A stretch of 64,000 nucleotides of DNA, from the NCBI GenBank assembly GCA_029866325.1, contig JARWZO010000018.1, forward strand, positions 1 through 64,000, written 5' to 3'. A program made the position numbers and the translations under genes. Each line of letters opens with the position of its first letter. Within the stretch, counting starts at the first letter, position 1. The notes below the pieces were generated by a model. The model did no database searches and was not told where the DNA came from. It saw only the letters and a list, made by a program, of their open reading frames with translations. This document shows, piece by piece, positions 7,872-18,000 of this stretch. This stretch comes from Fluviicola sp. Lineage in GTDB: Bacteria > Bacteroidota > Bacteroidia > Flavobacteriales_D > Crocinitomicaceae.

Positions 7872-9440
7872 TTACAACCGAAAGCGTTGCAACTGTTCGG
7901 TAGCTTTCAGGGAACTGACTACATACAGATAACCTTCTTGAATCAGTGAGAAACAAAACTGATGATTCATTTCGTTACTCATCAGATCTTTTCGCATTTG
8001 TATTGAATAATCCCCATTCGGTTGCATACGCATCAAAAACGGAACACCTTCCTGAGTTTTGGTATAATTTAACCGTTCCTGATTTGAAAGTCGTGATTCA
8101 TTAGCGGGGTTATCATTGAATAAAAAACACAGCTGATTGTCTTTCACCCAGGCTTTATACGAAAGGAATTTTCGGGCATCTTTTGACGTACGCACAAAAA
8201 ACAACGCTGTAAAAACGCCCAACGGCACAACTATCGGAATACCTTTCTCTCTAAAAAACTGCGCCTTCGGAACAAATTTATGCCACCCAACAACACCATT
8301 CGCATTCAATTTTGACACAATTAACGAACCGAAGTAATACTCCGTCAAACCATTTTGAAGGGTTGTTATCATTTGTCGTTCAGAAATCAGGTAGGTGTTG
8401 TTTAATGAATCGGTAAAACAGTCTGTTAGTGTATAATAAAAAGGAACATCTACCCCATCTGTTTCATCGCGACCTCTTAACGATTTAAGTCGAAGTTCAT
8501 TCGAATAGGGTGTGAACGCAACCTTTGCCAACGAATCACCAACCGCAATATCAGCGCAGAAAACACCTCTAAAACCATTTATCTTTTTTTTGAGGAAAGA
8601 GGCATACGTTCCAACCAGACGAATTCCGGTTTCTGTTGCAATTACGCGTGTTTCACCACAACAAAATCCTTTTGCCATATCAAATCCTGCAACGCTTGAG
8701 CGATACGAATTCGACGCCTGATAACTTGTCACTTTTACATGGGTAACATAGTTTTTTTCGGCTTTCGAATACACCGACGAATTTTGGAGAATATGCAATG
8801 AATTGAACGCGTCAAGGCTCATGCTTACCAGTTGGATCGATTTCCCTTTCACAGAAGATCTATACAAATAGGTATTGGTGTACAGTTGGTTTAATTCTTT
8901 ATCGATAATCGAAAAACAACAATCGACCTGTTCATTATAAAACGATTCGAATTTCTTCATCACAAGCATCCTAGTGTGGTCATCAGAAACCTGAATGGAT
9001 AATGGGCTATCCTGATCTTTCGCCCCTAAATGGGTCATCAACAAGGTATATGGCTTCGCCACAATATTTCCCAATTGATCAAACTGATACGCAAAAACGG
9101 CATAACCCGAACCAGCTACCTCATAACCGGAAGCTATCAGGATCGGTTGATCATTCAGCATGACCACAGCATCAATTGCCAAATAATAACCTAGATTTTC
9201 AGGCACCAATAACTTGGTGCTAAAGCCTTCTTCAAACGTCTCCGAATCAAACTTCTGTAAAAAAATAGATGATTGGTAATTCCTTAACGTATATAAGCTT
9301 GTTTCAGACTTGCCGATAATAGAAATAATTGAACCTTTGTCATTCAGCTGTGGTCCCAACAACATCTCACTCAATTGCTGAGAATACGCAACACGATTTA
9401 GACAGATCACCATTAGAGCGATCAACAAACAAATCCGCAT
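7872..9440 (-). CDS. Secreted protein of unknown function, possible beta-propeller
   Basis: A 522-residue protein with a signal peptide (~1-20, ending AYSQ). Many short beta-rich segments follow a pattern like the blades of a propeller (DSETFEEGFS, VVMLNDQPILIASG, FDQLGNIVA). No catalytic motif, membrane segment, lipobox or T9SS sorting domain was recognised. It starts 10 bp after the guanylyltransferase gene and shares its operon. The convergent gene at 7802 is separated by a terminator. The functional link to sugar-nucleotide synthesis is unclear. Confidence 0.7.
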   Translation of the reverse strand: MRICLLIALMVICLNRVAYSQQLSEMLLGPQLNDKGSIISIIGKSETSLYTLRNYQSSIFLQKFDSETFEEGFSTKLLVPENLGYYLAIDAVVMLNDQPILIASGYEVAGSGYAVFAYQFDQLGNIVAKPYTLLMTHLGAKDQDSPLSIQVSDDHTRMLVMKKFESFYNEQVDCCFSIIDKELNQLYTNTYLYRSSVKGKSIQLVSMSLDAFNSLHILQNSSVYSKAEKNYVTHVKVTSYQASNSYRSSVAGFDMAKGFCCGETRVIATETGIRLVGTYASFLKKKINGFRGVFCADIAVGDSLAKVAFTPYSNELRLKSLRGRDETDGVDVPFYYTLTDCFTDSLNNTYLISERQMITTLQNGLTEYYFGSLIVSKLNANGVVGWHKFVPKAQFFREKGIPIVVPLGVFTALFFVRTSKDARKFLSYKAWVKDNQLCFLFNDNPANESRLSNQERLNYTKTQEGVPFLMRMQPNGDYSIQMRKDLMSNEMNHQFCFSLIQEGYLYVVSSLKATEQLQRFRL

Positions 9441-9450
9441 AAAGCCAATT

Positions 9451-10539
9451 TTATTTCGGGAAAAACTTCGGACTCGCCTCTTCCATCGGAATGAGGTATT
9501 TCTTCAGATTTTGTTCATCGTCTTTGTTGAGAATCATGAGCATGTTATCCGATTCTACCACAATATGGTTATCCAAACCTTCGATCAACGCCAATTTATC
9601 GTTTGGTAAATTCACAATGCAATTGGTAGAATTGATCATGTGTACATTCTCACCGATCACCGCATTTCCATTGTAATCTTTTTCGAGGTGAGTATACAAA
9701 CTTCCCCATGTGCCCAAATCGGACCAATCGAACGTAGCCAAAACCACATCTACATTCTTGGCATTTTCCATTACGGCAAAATCGATGGAAATATCTTCAC
9801 ATGCGGCAAAACAGTGATTGACATAAGCCTGCTCTTCGGAAGTATTGTATTTGTGCGATTCGCTGGTAAACAATTCATGCAATTCGGGTTTGAATTTCTC
9901 CAATGCATGTAAAATGGTTGATGAACGCCACACAAAAATGCCCGAATTCCAATAGTAATTTCCACTTTTCACGAAAATTTCAGCTAGTTCGCGATTGGGT
10001 TTCTCGGTAAAGTGTTTCACATCTTTTACCTGACCAGGCAAAATATCACCGTCTTCCACAAATTCGATGTAACCATAACCCGTATCAGGTCGCGTCGGTT
10101 TGATACCCAAGGTCACCAAACGCTCATTTCTATTGGCTGTTTCAAGCGCAATGCGAATGACATCGATGAATTTTTCTTCTTTCAGAATTAAGTGATCAGA
10201 AGGCGCCACAATCAGCGTTGCATTCGGATTAATTGAATGGATTTTCGCTGCCGCATACGTAATACACGGAGCTGTATTCTTGCGCTCGGGTTCGGTAAGA
10301 ATTTGGTCGTACGACAATTCGGGCAATTGTTCCTTTACAATCTCTTTGTAGATGGCATTGGTAACAATGTAAATATTTTCGGCCGGAGCGATGTGGAGCA
10401 AACGTTCGAAGGTCATTCGCAACAACGATTTGCCAATTCCCAACACATCCAGGAATTGTTTTGGTCGCTGAACAGTAGACATGGGCCAGAACCGACTTCC
10501 GATTCCACCGGCCATGATAACGCAATAATTATCTTTCAT
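9451..10539 (-). CDS. manC: Mannose-1-phosphate guanylyltransferase
   Basis: A 362-residue cytosolic enzyme making GDP-mannose from mannose-1-phosphate and GTP for polysaccharide or glycan synthesis. The nucleotidyltransferase signature is at residues ~8-30 (MAGGIGSRFWPMS, then RPKQFLD). Further family motifs are TEPERKNTAPC, VAPSDHLI and YYWNSGIFVW. It is the short form, without the C-terminal phosphomannose-isomerase domain found in bifunctional enzymes. It sits 7 bp behind the SprT-like gene and 10 bp before the 522-residue protein. Confidence 0.93.
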   Translation of the reverse strand: MKDNYCVIMAGGIGSRFWPMSTVQRPKQFLDVLGIGKSLLRMTFERLLHIAPAENIYIVTNAIYKEIVKEQLPELSYDQILTEPERKNTAPCITYAAAKIHSINPNATLIVAPSDHLILKEEKFIDVIRIALETANRNERLVTLGIKPTRPDTGYGYIEFVEDGDILPGQVKDVKHFTEKPNRELAEIFVKSGNYYWNSGIFVWRSSTILHALEKFKPELHELFTSESHKYNTSEEQAYVNHCFAACEDISIDFAVMENAKNVDVVLATFDWSDLGTWGSLYTHLEKDYNGNAVIGENVHMINSTNCIVNLPNDKLALIEGLDNHIVVESDNMLMILNKDDEQNLKKYLIPMEEASPKFFPK

Positions 10540-10546
10540 GTAGTTA

Positions 10547-11173
10547 TTATTCTATGTGATGTACGGTTGCAAGAGCATGAATGAGGAAATTTCGCCGTGA
10601 AGAAATCTCTTCACACATAAACCGCGTACGGCGCAAATCGCCTTTTCTAAAATGCCTTCCTTGCAACGCAAAAGTAGCATTTTTCGGTAATTCTTCTAAT
10701 GTGAGTGCATCATTCAATTGTTGGTCGAATTGCCTCAAAACGCGCGACAATTGGGTATCTGAGCACGATGATGCTTTCGTATTCGCCAAACTGCGCATCA
10801 GTGCATTTTCTATTTCCTTTGGCAGTAACCCTGAGGAAATAGCCGGCCAAAGCATGGTACGATAGGTTTGTTTCCACTCTTCTCCGTGTGGTTTCACACG
10901 ATTTCCATAAAGCAAAAAGGTCTCCAAATGCGCAAATTCGTGCAAAGTGGTAATCAAAAAACTATACGGATTCAGGTTGCCGTTTACCGAAATGCGGTGG
11001 TGTTTTTCGGTTCCGATAGGTGGCCGGTAATCGCCCAACTTGGTGTTGCGTGGCGCTTTGATCGAGAAACGAACGGGGTATTTCAGCAACAATCCGGCAA
11101 CCATACTCTCGAATCCTTGCGGGAGGTAAGGACGCAGCTGTTTTTCCAACCGTTGTTGTTTCTCTTCATTCAT
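10547..11173 (-). CDS. SprT-like zinc metalloprotease-family protein
   Basis: A 208-residue protein with the zinc site HEFAH (H78, E79, H82) and a third conserved histidine in the family motif KPHGEEW (H96), as in SprT/Spartan-like domains. No signal peptide, so cytosolic. Bacterial SprT-like proteins are usually annotated as hypothetical proteases; the substrate is unknown. Likely first gene of the operon 11173 > 7872. The pairing with manC has no obvious functional reason. Confidence 0.88.
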   Translation of the reverse strand: MNEEKQQRLEKQLRPYLPQGFESMVAGLLLKYPVRFSIKAPRNTKLGDYRPPIGTEKHHRISVNGNLNPYSFLITTLHEFAHLETFLLYGNRVKPHGEEWKQTYRTMLWPAISSGLLPKEIENALMRSLANTKASSCSDTQLSRVLRQFDQQLNDALTLEELPKNATFALQGRHFRKGDLRRTRFMCEEISSRRNFLIHALATVHHIE

Positions 11174-11383
11174 TGAACACGAAAATACGGTATTGACGAT
11201 TAATTTCGGGCGTTTTTTCGGAAAATAGTTATGAGTGTGAATACGTTGAAAATTTGATTAGAAAGGGAAGCCAAATCAGGCGTGTCATTTTCAAGAAAAC
11301 GGGTTAGGAAAGATGCTTCATTATAAACAAGACCTTCTGAAAGCCTTTAAAATAGGACTTTTTTGATCCGCCAGAGTCTGACT

Positions 11384-11423
11384 AAAATTTGCAAATTTAC
11401 CAAATGGCAAATTTGCAAATTTT
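11384..11423. repeat. Two copies of a 14-bp perfect palindrome upstream of mlaE
   Basis: AAATTTGCAAATTT occurs at 11385-11398 and again at 11409-11422, centres 24 bp apart; the intervening bases ACCAAATGGC carry CCAAATGG-like dyad symmetry. They lie ~115-150 bp before the MlaE start at 11537 in a 363-nt gap that otherwise shows nothing recognisable. It could be a paired operator or simply a hairpin. No regulator can be named. Confidence 0.55.
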
Positions 11424-11536
11424 ACACTTTTACACTTTTCTCACCAAAATTTCGCCCAATTCATTTACAGAGCACTCATCCACACACCAAACATTCGTTT
11501 TCCAAAACGGATATTTCCATTAACTTTATCGGCACA

Positions 11537-12277
11537 ATGGGCGTCATTCGCAATATAGGTAAGTACATGAATATGCTTTGGGTGGTTTTTTCACTGCCTG
11601 ATAAGTGGCGTATTTTCCGTATTCGGCTGTTCGAAGAAATCGAACTCATCGGTGTTAAATCCATTCCGATCGTAGCATTGATGTCGGCTTTTATGGGTGG
11701 AGTAATTGCCATGCAAACGGCCTCTAACATGAGTAACCCGTTGTTGCCAACCTACACCGTTGGATACATTACCCAATCAAGTACCATTCTGGAGTTTTCA
11801 CCTACGATTATTTCGCTTATTCTGGCCGGAAAAATCGGATCGAATGTAGCTTCCGAAATAGGCACAATGCGTGTTACAGAGCAAATCGATGCCTTGGAAA
11901 TCATGGGTGTGAATTCACTTTCCTTTTTGGTCTTACCCAAAACCATTGCTGCCATTTTGTTTTTCCCGGTATTGGTTGTTTTTTCAATTGGCTTAAGTTT
12001 GATCGGCGGATGGCTTTCTGTAGTGATCTCCGGCTTGCTTTCAAGTGAAGATTATATTTTGGGAATCCGGTCGTTTTTCTTGGTTAGTAATGTGGTTTAC
12101 GCCTTGACAAAAACCATCGTGTTCGGCTTTCTGATTGTTACCGTTTCATCATTCTACGGCTATTACACAAAAGGCGGCGCATTGGATGTGGGACGTTCTT
12201 CCACCCAAGCAGTTGTGAGTTCCAGTATTGCTATCCTGATCGCCAATTTCTTGCTTACCCAAATGATCTTGTTGTAA
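11537..12277 (+). CDS. mlaE: MlaE-family ABC transporter permease
   Basis: The start at 11537 (MGVIRNIGKYMN) gives 246 residues, the usual MlaE length; the open frame extends 58 residues upstream without family features. This inner-membrane permease belongs to a phospholipid-trafficking ABC system of the Mla/TIGR00056 type. Family motifs are ELIGVKSIPIVALMSAFMGG, LILAGKIGSNVASEIGTM and TEQIDALEIMG. Five or six hydrophobic segments are visible. Its stop codon overlaps the ATG of the ATPase gene by one base (TAATG). No MlaD gene follows in this window. Confidence 0.92.
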   Translation: MGVIRNIGKYMNMLWVVFSLPDKWRIFRIRLFEEIELIGVKSIPIVALMSAFMGGVIAMQTASNMSNPLLPTYTVGYITQSSTILEFSPTIISLILAGKIGSNVASEIGTMRVTEQIDALEIMGVNSLSFLVLPKTIAAILFFPVLVVFSIGLSLIGGWLSVVISGLLSSEDYILGIRSFFLVSNVVYALTKTIVFGFLIVTVSSFYGYYTKGGALDVGRSSTQAVVSSSIAILIANFLLTQMILL

Positions 12278-13035
12278 TGATTGAAGTCAAGCACGTCAAT
12301 AAGTCATTCGGTGAAAACCAAGTCCTCAAAGATATTTCCACCTCTTTCGAGAAAGGAAAGGTGAACCTCATAATCGGTCAATCCGGACAAGGAAAATCTG
12401 TTCTTGCGAAATGTGTGGTTGGTCTGCACGAAGTTGACTCCGGTGAAATTCTATATGACGGTCGTAATTTCTGCACCATGAATCGCTTGGAACGCAAAGA
12501 AATTCGCAAGGAAATAGGCATGATGTTTCAGGGATCCGCTTTGTTCGATTCTCTTACGGTAGAAGAAAATGTGATGTTTCCGCTTTCCATGTTTACCAAA
12601 ATGAGCAAAAAAGAAATGCAGGAACGAGCCGATTTTTGCCTGGAACGCGTTAATCTTTCGGGGCGTAACAATCTCTATCCTTCAGAATGCAGTGGCGGGA
12701 TGCAAAAACGAATTGCCATAGCACGTGCCATTTCTATGAAACCGCGATACCTGTTTTGTGATGAACCCAATTCGGGACTAGATCCGAAAACATCAATTGT
12801 AATTGACGGTTTGATCAAAGAAATTACCTACGAATACGATATCACAACCGTTGTGATTACACATGATATGAACTCCGTGATTGAAATCGGAGACAATGTG
12901 GTGTTCATCAACGAAGGTCAAAACTGGTGGCAAGGAACCAAAAAATCAATTATTACAACAGACAACGAAGCTATTATCGACTTTGTATACGCTTCAGAGT
13001 TCATGAAAGAGATCAAAGAAAAGATGCGACGCTAA
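12277..13035 (+). CDS. mlaF: MlaF-family ABC transporter ATP-binding protein
   Basis: A 252-residue cytosolic ATPase partner of the MlaE permease. Walker A spans residues 34-41 (GQSGQGKS), the ABC signature is CSGGMQ at 138-143, and Walker B is YLFCDEP at 158-164, followed by the D-loop SGLDP and switch histidine in VVITHDM. GGMQ in place of GGQQ is usual for MlaF-type ATPases. It is translationally coupled to mlaE. The convergent T9SS protein gene ends 20 bp downstream. Confidence 0.93.
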   Translation: MIEVKHVNKSFGENQVLKDISTSFEKGKVNLIIGQSGQGKSVLAKCVVGLHEVDSGEILYDGRNFCTMNRLERKEIRKEIGMMFQGSALFDSLTVEENVMFPLSMFTKMSKKEMQERADFCLERVNLSGRNNLYPSECSGGMQKRIAIARAISMKPRYLFCDEPNSGLDPKTSIVIDGLIKEITYEYDITTVVITHDMNSVIEIGDNVVFINEGQNWWQGTKKSIITTDNEAIIDFVYASEFMKEIKEKMRR

Positions 13036-13054
13036 TCAAGCGTTGAAGTTAATT

Positions 13055-13708
13055 TCACTCTTTTACCAATAAGATTCGAAAAGGCATTTCTCCTTCACGA
13101 TCATTCACTACTTCGTACATTCCTGCAGAAAGTGAGCGAAGATCCAAAACGATATAATCACCTGAATTTTCGCAAGGCACATCTACCTTTTTACCCTCCA
13201 AACTATAAACACCTACAATTGTCTTTTCCGAACCACCTGTAAGCGTTGCCCATTCTTTTGCCGGATTTGGGTAAAGGATCGATTGCCCGGATTCATTCGG
13301 CAGTAAACCAAGTACCTCACTCACTGAAAAAGTGGTTGTAAACGATTGCGATTCACTGATAACGCACGAATCTTCATAGATAGAAGTCGACGCTACAAAC
13401 TCAAGTACATAATCACCTTCGGGAATTTGTCCGATATCGATGGTATCATAAATCTCGGTAATAACCGTTAGAAATCCAGAGTAATAACAGGCTTCTACAA
13501 CAAGCGTGTCATTTTCCCAATGAAACTGATGATTAATAAACGCGCCATTATTTGGTGTCGCCACAAGGGTTGCCACTTGAATATTATCCGCCGCATTTGG
13601 GTTCTGGGGAAGTATTTCTACTGTTGTGATATAAGGACAACATTGAGACATCGCCCAGCCATTCAGACCCAAAAACACTAGTAGCAATTGTAAACCGATT
13701 TTATTCAT
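13055..13708 (-). CDS. Small T9SS-exported protein (type A sorting domain)
   Basis: A 217-residue protein with a signal peptide (~1-22), a central beta-rich region of ~120 residues with no recognised domain, and a C-terminal T9SS type A sorting domain (~140-217: SILYPNPAKEW, VYSLEGKKV, LSAGMYEV, ILLVKE). It should cross the outer membrane through type IX secretion and have its tail removed or anchored. Function unknown. A cysteine pair, QCCPY, follows the signal peptide. Confidence 0.85.
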   Translation of the reverse strand: MNKIGLQLLLVFLGLNGWAMSQCCPYITTVEILPQNPNAADNIQVATLVATPNNGAFINHQFHWENDTLVVEACYYSGFLTVITEIYDTIDIGQIPEGDYVLEFVASTSIYEDSCVISESQSFTTTFSVSEVLGLLPNESGQSILYPNPAKEWATLTGGSEKTIVGVYSLEGKKVDVPCENSGDYIVLDLRSLSAGMYEVVNDREGEMPFRILLVKE

Positions 13709-13777
13709 GATCGTTTTTTCTTAAGCTGATGAAAATAGCCGGAAAAACGTTGCACCCCCGATCTGTTTCAGAAAAGT

Positions 13778-13785
13778 TATCTTTG
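13778..13785 (+). promoter_or_regulatory. Possible -7 promoter box, leaderless start
   Basis: TATCTTTG matches TAnnTTTG and ends 6 nt before the ATG at 13792, the same arrangement as at 3120. No TTTG lies at the ideal -33 spacing; a TTG lies 25 nt upstream. Confidence 0.45.
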
Positions 13786-13791
13786 TAGAAC

Positions 13792-14196
13792 ATGAAAAAC
13801 ATCGCAGCCGTTCTGATAGGATTAATAATTGGAGTATTTGTCATTTCATTTACACAATGGATGGGAAACCTTATGTTTCCATGCGATTTACCCGTTCCGA
13901 AAAAGCAATCCGGCTGGCCCGAATACATGCTCCATCTTCCGTTCATGGCAAAACTCTTTATCATCATCTCGTATGGATTGGGTGGTTTTGTGTCTGGAAC
14001 AGTTGCCACTTTCATTCAAGGAAGAACCGACTTTAAACCCATTTTGATCATCACCTGTGTACTGCAACTGTTTACCTGGATGAGCATGACTATCATTCCT
14101 CACCCGCTTTGGATGTGGATTGGTGGAACAATAACGATTATTCCTTGCGGGTACTGGGCGTTTTGGAGGTTTCGTCTACTAAAACACGAAAAATAA
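13792..14196 (+). CDS. Small four-helix membrane protein, unknown function
   Basis: A 134-residue inner-membrane protein with four predicted hydrophobic segments (~5-27, ~52-75, ~83-103, ~108-127). No family was recognised. A glycine motif, YGLGGFVSG, lies in the second helix. It is read alone, between a divergent T9SS gene and the YdeI-like gene. A leaderless promoter box lies immediately upstream, which supports this start. Confidence 0.7.
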   Translation: MKNIAAVLIGLIIGVFVISFTQWMGNLMFPCDLPVPKKQSGWPEYMLHLPFMAKLFIIISYGLGGFVSGTVATFIQGRTDFKPILIITCVLQLFTWMSMTIIPHPLWMWIGGTITIIPCGYWAFWRFRLLKHEK

Positions 14197-14319
14197 TGAT
14201 TAAACTTCCGGAATCTTGCGCTCTTCAAATGACTGAATATTAATTCAACACCCCATTATGAAAAATAACCGCCTCTCATAATAGACTTAACCTTTACTTT
14301 TACCGAAAAATAATCCACT

Positions 14320-14931
14320 ATGGCAAAGTTTAATCCTGCTGTAAGTACATACATTGCCAATTCGGCTGAGTTTGCACAACCGATTTTGATCGAATTGCGC
14401 GCCATTATTCACAATTTTTGTCCGGAAGTGGTGGAAACCATCAAATGGAGTTTCCCGAATTTTGAATACAAAGGCTCCATTTTATGCAGTATGGCTTCCT
14501 TCAAAGAACATTGTTCATTCGGGTTTTGGTTAGGCAGTTTGATGAAAGATCCGCACGGTATTTTTCTAAGAACCGAACAAGGTGGAATGGGCGATTTGGG
14601 GAAATTGAAATCGCTAGACGATATCCCGAATCCTACAAAGCTTGGCGAATCAATCCTTGAAGCAATCCAACTCATCGAAGCTGGGGTGAAATTGCCCAAA
14701 AAACCGAAAAAGGAAACACAAGAGTTAAGCATTCCAAATGCGCTGACAAAAGCACTAGCCGAACATGCAGCCGCAAAAATTGTTTTCGACAATTTCAGTT
14801 ATTCGCACAAGCGCGAGTATGTCGACTGGATCAACGGCGCCAAAACGGAAGCAACCTTGACGAAACGCCTCGATACCACCATTTCGAATCTGCTTGAAGG
14901 CAAATCAAAAGAATGGAAGTACAAAAAGTAA
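14320..14931 (+). CDS. YdeI/OmpD-associated family protein with DUF1801-like domain
   Basis: A 203-residue cytosolic protein. The N-terminal DUF1801/YdhG-like domain (~1-125) includes VVETIKWSFPNF and HCSFGFWLG. The C-terminal YdeI-like helical region (~140-203) includes SYSHKREYVDWINGAKTEAT. This two-part architecture is common in Bacteroidota; the biochemical function is not established. The C-terminal tail is lysine-rich. Monocistronic by spacing. Confidence 0.85.
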   Translation: MAKFNPAVSTYIANSAEFAQPILIELRAIIHNFCPEVVETIKWSFPNFEYKGSILCSMASFKEHCSFGFWLGSLMKDPHGIFLRTEQGGMGDLGKLKSLDDIPNPTKLGESILEAIQLIEAGVKLPKKPKKETQELSIPNALTKALAEHAAAKIVFDNFSYSHKREYVDWINGAKTEATLTKRLDTTISNLLEGKSKEWKYKK

Positions 14932-15099
14932 TATGCTATTTTATTTGAATTCGATTTTAGCCTAAGAATCAGCATTCAAGTTAACAATTGTCTCGTTTTT
15001 GTCTTGTGCTTTAAAAGCAACCAATCGTTAGAATAAACGTATTCTTGTTTAAATACTAAACAATTACTAAACCGTTTCAGTATGATTACGTTTGTTGCT

Positions 15100-18000
15100 A
15101 TGAATCGTTACAAAACAATTTTAACTCTACTCGTTCTTCTTTTTGTTGGTAAAAAGGCTACTGCACAATGCGTATGGTCGAATTATTTTACCGATTCGTA
15201 TGAATACAACACCGTTATTCCACACATTATTCCAGGAATGACCTATCAAAACACACCGCAAACTTTCGCCGGTTGCGTTCATTCGGGCACTCGTGGTTTG
15301 TATCTCAATATTGCGGATGGACAAATTGGAATGATCTATGATCAACCATTTACAAATTTATGTGTTGGTACAAATTACCGCTTTTCATTTTGGGTGAAAG
15401 ATACATGGGGTGGTACAAATAATCTCACCTTTCGGGTATTGTCGGCAACCAATGCGATATTATCAACACAAACAGTGATTACAAACGGTATTTGGGCAAA
15501 CATTGTCATGCCGGCATTCACTGCAACCACAAGCAACATTCGTTTTCAAATTATTACCAATACTGCCGGAGGACCAGGCAACGACGCCGGACTAGATGAT
15601 TTAACCCTTTCTATCTGCAATCCGGCTGTTACAAACTACTCTACTACTCAATGCAACAGTGTTGGCAACCTTAATTTATTCACTCAAATTACGAACCCTC
15701 AATTATCTCAAAACGGTACTTGGACAGGACCGTCAGCTTTACAAAACGGTTTTAACGGAACCTTTTCAACTGCAACAAACATTGCAGGCACTTATACCTA
15801 TACAATTGATGGTGGAGCAAATTGTCCGGATTCTATAGCAACCGTTCAAGTACAACTTGTTACAACACCTATCATTACTCCTCTCGGTCCTATTACAGCT
15901 TGCAATAGTTACACTTTACCTGCAATTACCGGAACCGGTTTGAGCGGAAATCAACATTACTATACGGGTCCTAACGGAACCGGAATGATCATTGCCAACG
16001 GATCTACCATTACCACTTCACAAACCATCTATATGTTCGACGGTAATGCAGGATGTTCAGATAATGAATCGGTTGTAATTACCATTTCCCCAAATGTCAA
16101 TGCCGGGAATAACAATTCTGCTAGTTATTGCGGGGCCGGACCAATTGTAAATCTCACTGATTTTCTTTCAGCAAATGCTACTTCCGGTGGGACTTGGAGT
16201 GAAAGTACGATTCCTGTTTCAGGAGCATTTAACCCCTTAACTACACAATTCAACACCTCATCTTTAGCTCCAGGAAATTATACCTTTCAATATTCAGTTA
16301 CAGGTACACCATGTCCGAATGATGTGTCTGATTTTACAATCATAATTGGCAATACACCAAATGTAGATTTGGGTAATGATACATCATTGTGTTCGGGGCA
16401 AACGCTTACGCTCAATGCCGGTGTTTACGATGACTACTTATGGAATAACAATAGTACCAATCCAACGCTAACTGTTACTCAACCTGGTGGAACCTATTGG
16501 GTAACCGCGCAAACATTAGGAGCAAATCAGATCGTAAACGGTGATTTTGAATTGGGTAACAACGGATTTACAACACAATATGTTATTGGTGCCGGCGGAC
16601 CATGGGGACAATTGTCTAACCCTGGAACTTATGCCATCAGCACCTCTCCCAATTTGGTTCACAATAACTTTGGCGCTTGTAATGACCACACAACCAACCC
16701 CGGAGTAAATCAGATGGTTGTAAACGGTTCTGATGTTCCGAACACAGAAGTTTGGTGCCAAACAATTCCTGTGCAACCAAACACTACCTACGAATTCGGT
16801 ACATGGGCCACCTCTGTGTTCAATTGTGCTCCTAATGAAGTGGCTGTACTTCAGTTTTCTATTAACACTATTCAACTTGGATCCGTTTTTTCGCCCTCAA
16901 ACCAAGATTGTAATTGGAGTCAGTTCACCGAAAACTGGTTTTCTGGCCTCACGACTAGTGCTGAAGTTTGCATCGTAAATCAAAATACGTTGGGAAGTGG
17001 AAATGATTTTGCACTGGATGATATTACTTTCCGACCTGTTTGTATTTCAAAAGACACCGTTGTAGTTATTTATGCTCCTGCTCCAATTGTAGATTTGGGC
17101 GTTGACCAGTTTCATTGTGCAGGTAGTACAGTGACCCTAAATGCGCAAAATGCAGGAGATTCTTATTTGTGGAATACAACAGAAACTACTCAAACAATTG
17201 ATGTTACTTCTTCAGGAAATTATTCAGTAACCGTTACCAATGCGCAAAACTGTTCAGCAACAGACCAAGTGACCATTACATTTGAAACACCATTGAATGC
17301 CGGAAATGACAATTCAATCATCATTTGTTCTACTGCCAATCAAACTGATTTAGCTACCTTGATTGATGCCAATGCTCAACTCGGTGGAACGTGGGAAAGT
17401 AATTCACCCAATTTCACAGGTAATCTTTCAGCTAACGGAGTTGTTGACTTGAATGGTCAAGCAGGAATGTTTGATTTTTTATATATTGCAGATGGCACTT
17501 TTTGTCCGAATGATACTGCTGTAATTAATTTGACCATTCATGAGCAACCGGTTGCTGCTCCGAATCAAGCACTTCATTTTTGTAATACATTGGGAGACAA
17601 CGTTGACTTTTCACCATATTTGAATCATCCGGTAATTACATTACCTGGAAACTGGTTAACGCCGGCAAACCTTCCCGGAGGATCGTTTAATCTTGCAACA
17701 AATGTCTTAGACCTTTCCGGATTGCCCAATGATCAGTACATTTTCCAGTATAATTTACCTGCCGAACAAGGATGTATCGATGCTATTATGGAAATCATCG
17801 TTGATATCACTGCTGTACCATTCATTGACTTCACATCCGACATCACTGAAGGTTGTCAGCCGCTTTCTGTTCTGTTTACCAATGAAAGTACGGCGCAAGG
17901 AAACGTTGTGTATACTTGGGACTTTGGAGATGGTACGGGATCATCAAGTTCAACAACGGTTAGTAATACCTACGAAGCTGCCGGATGTTATGATATTACA

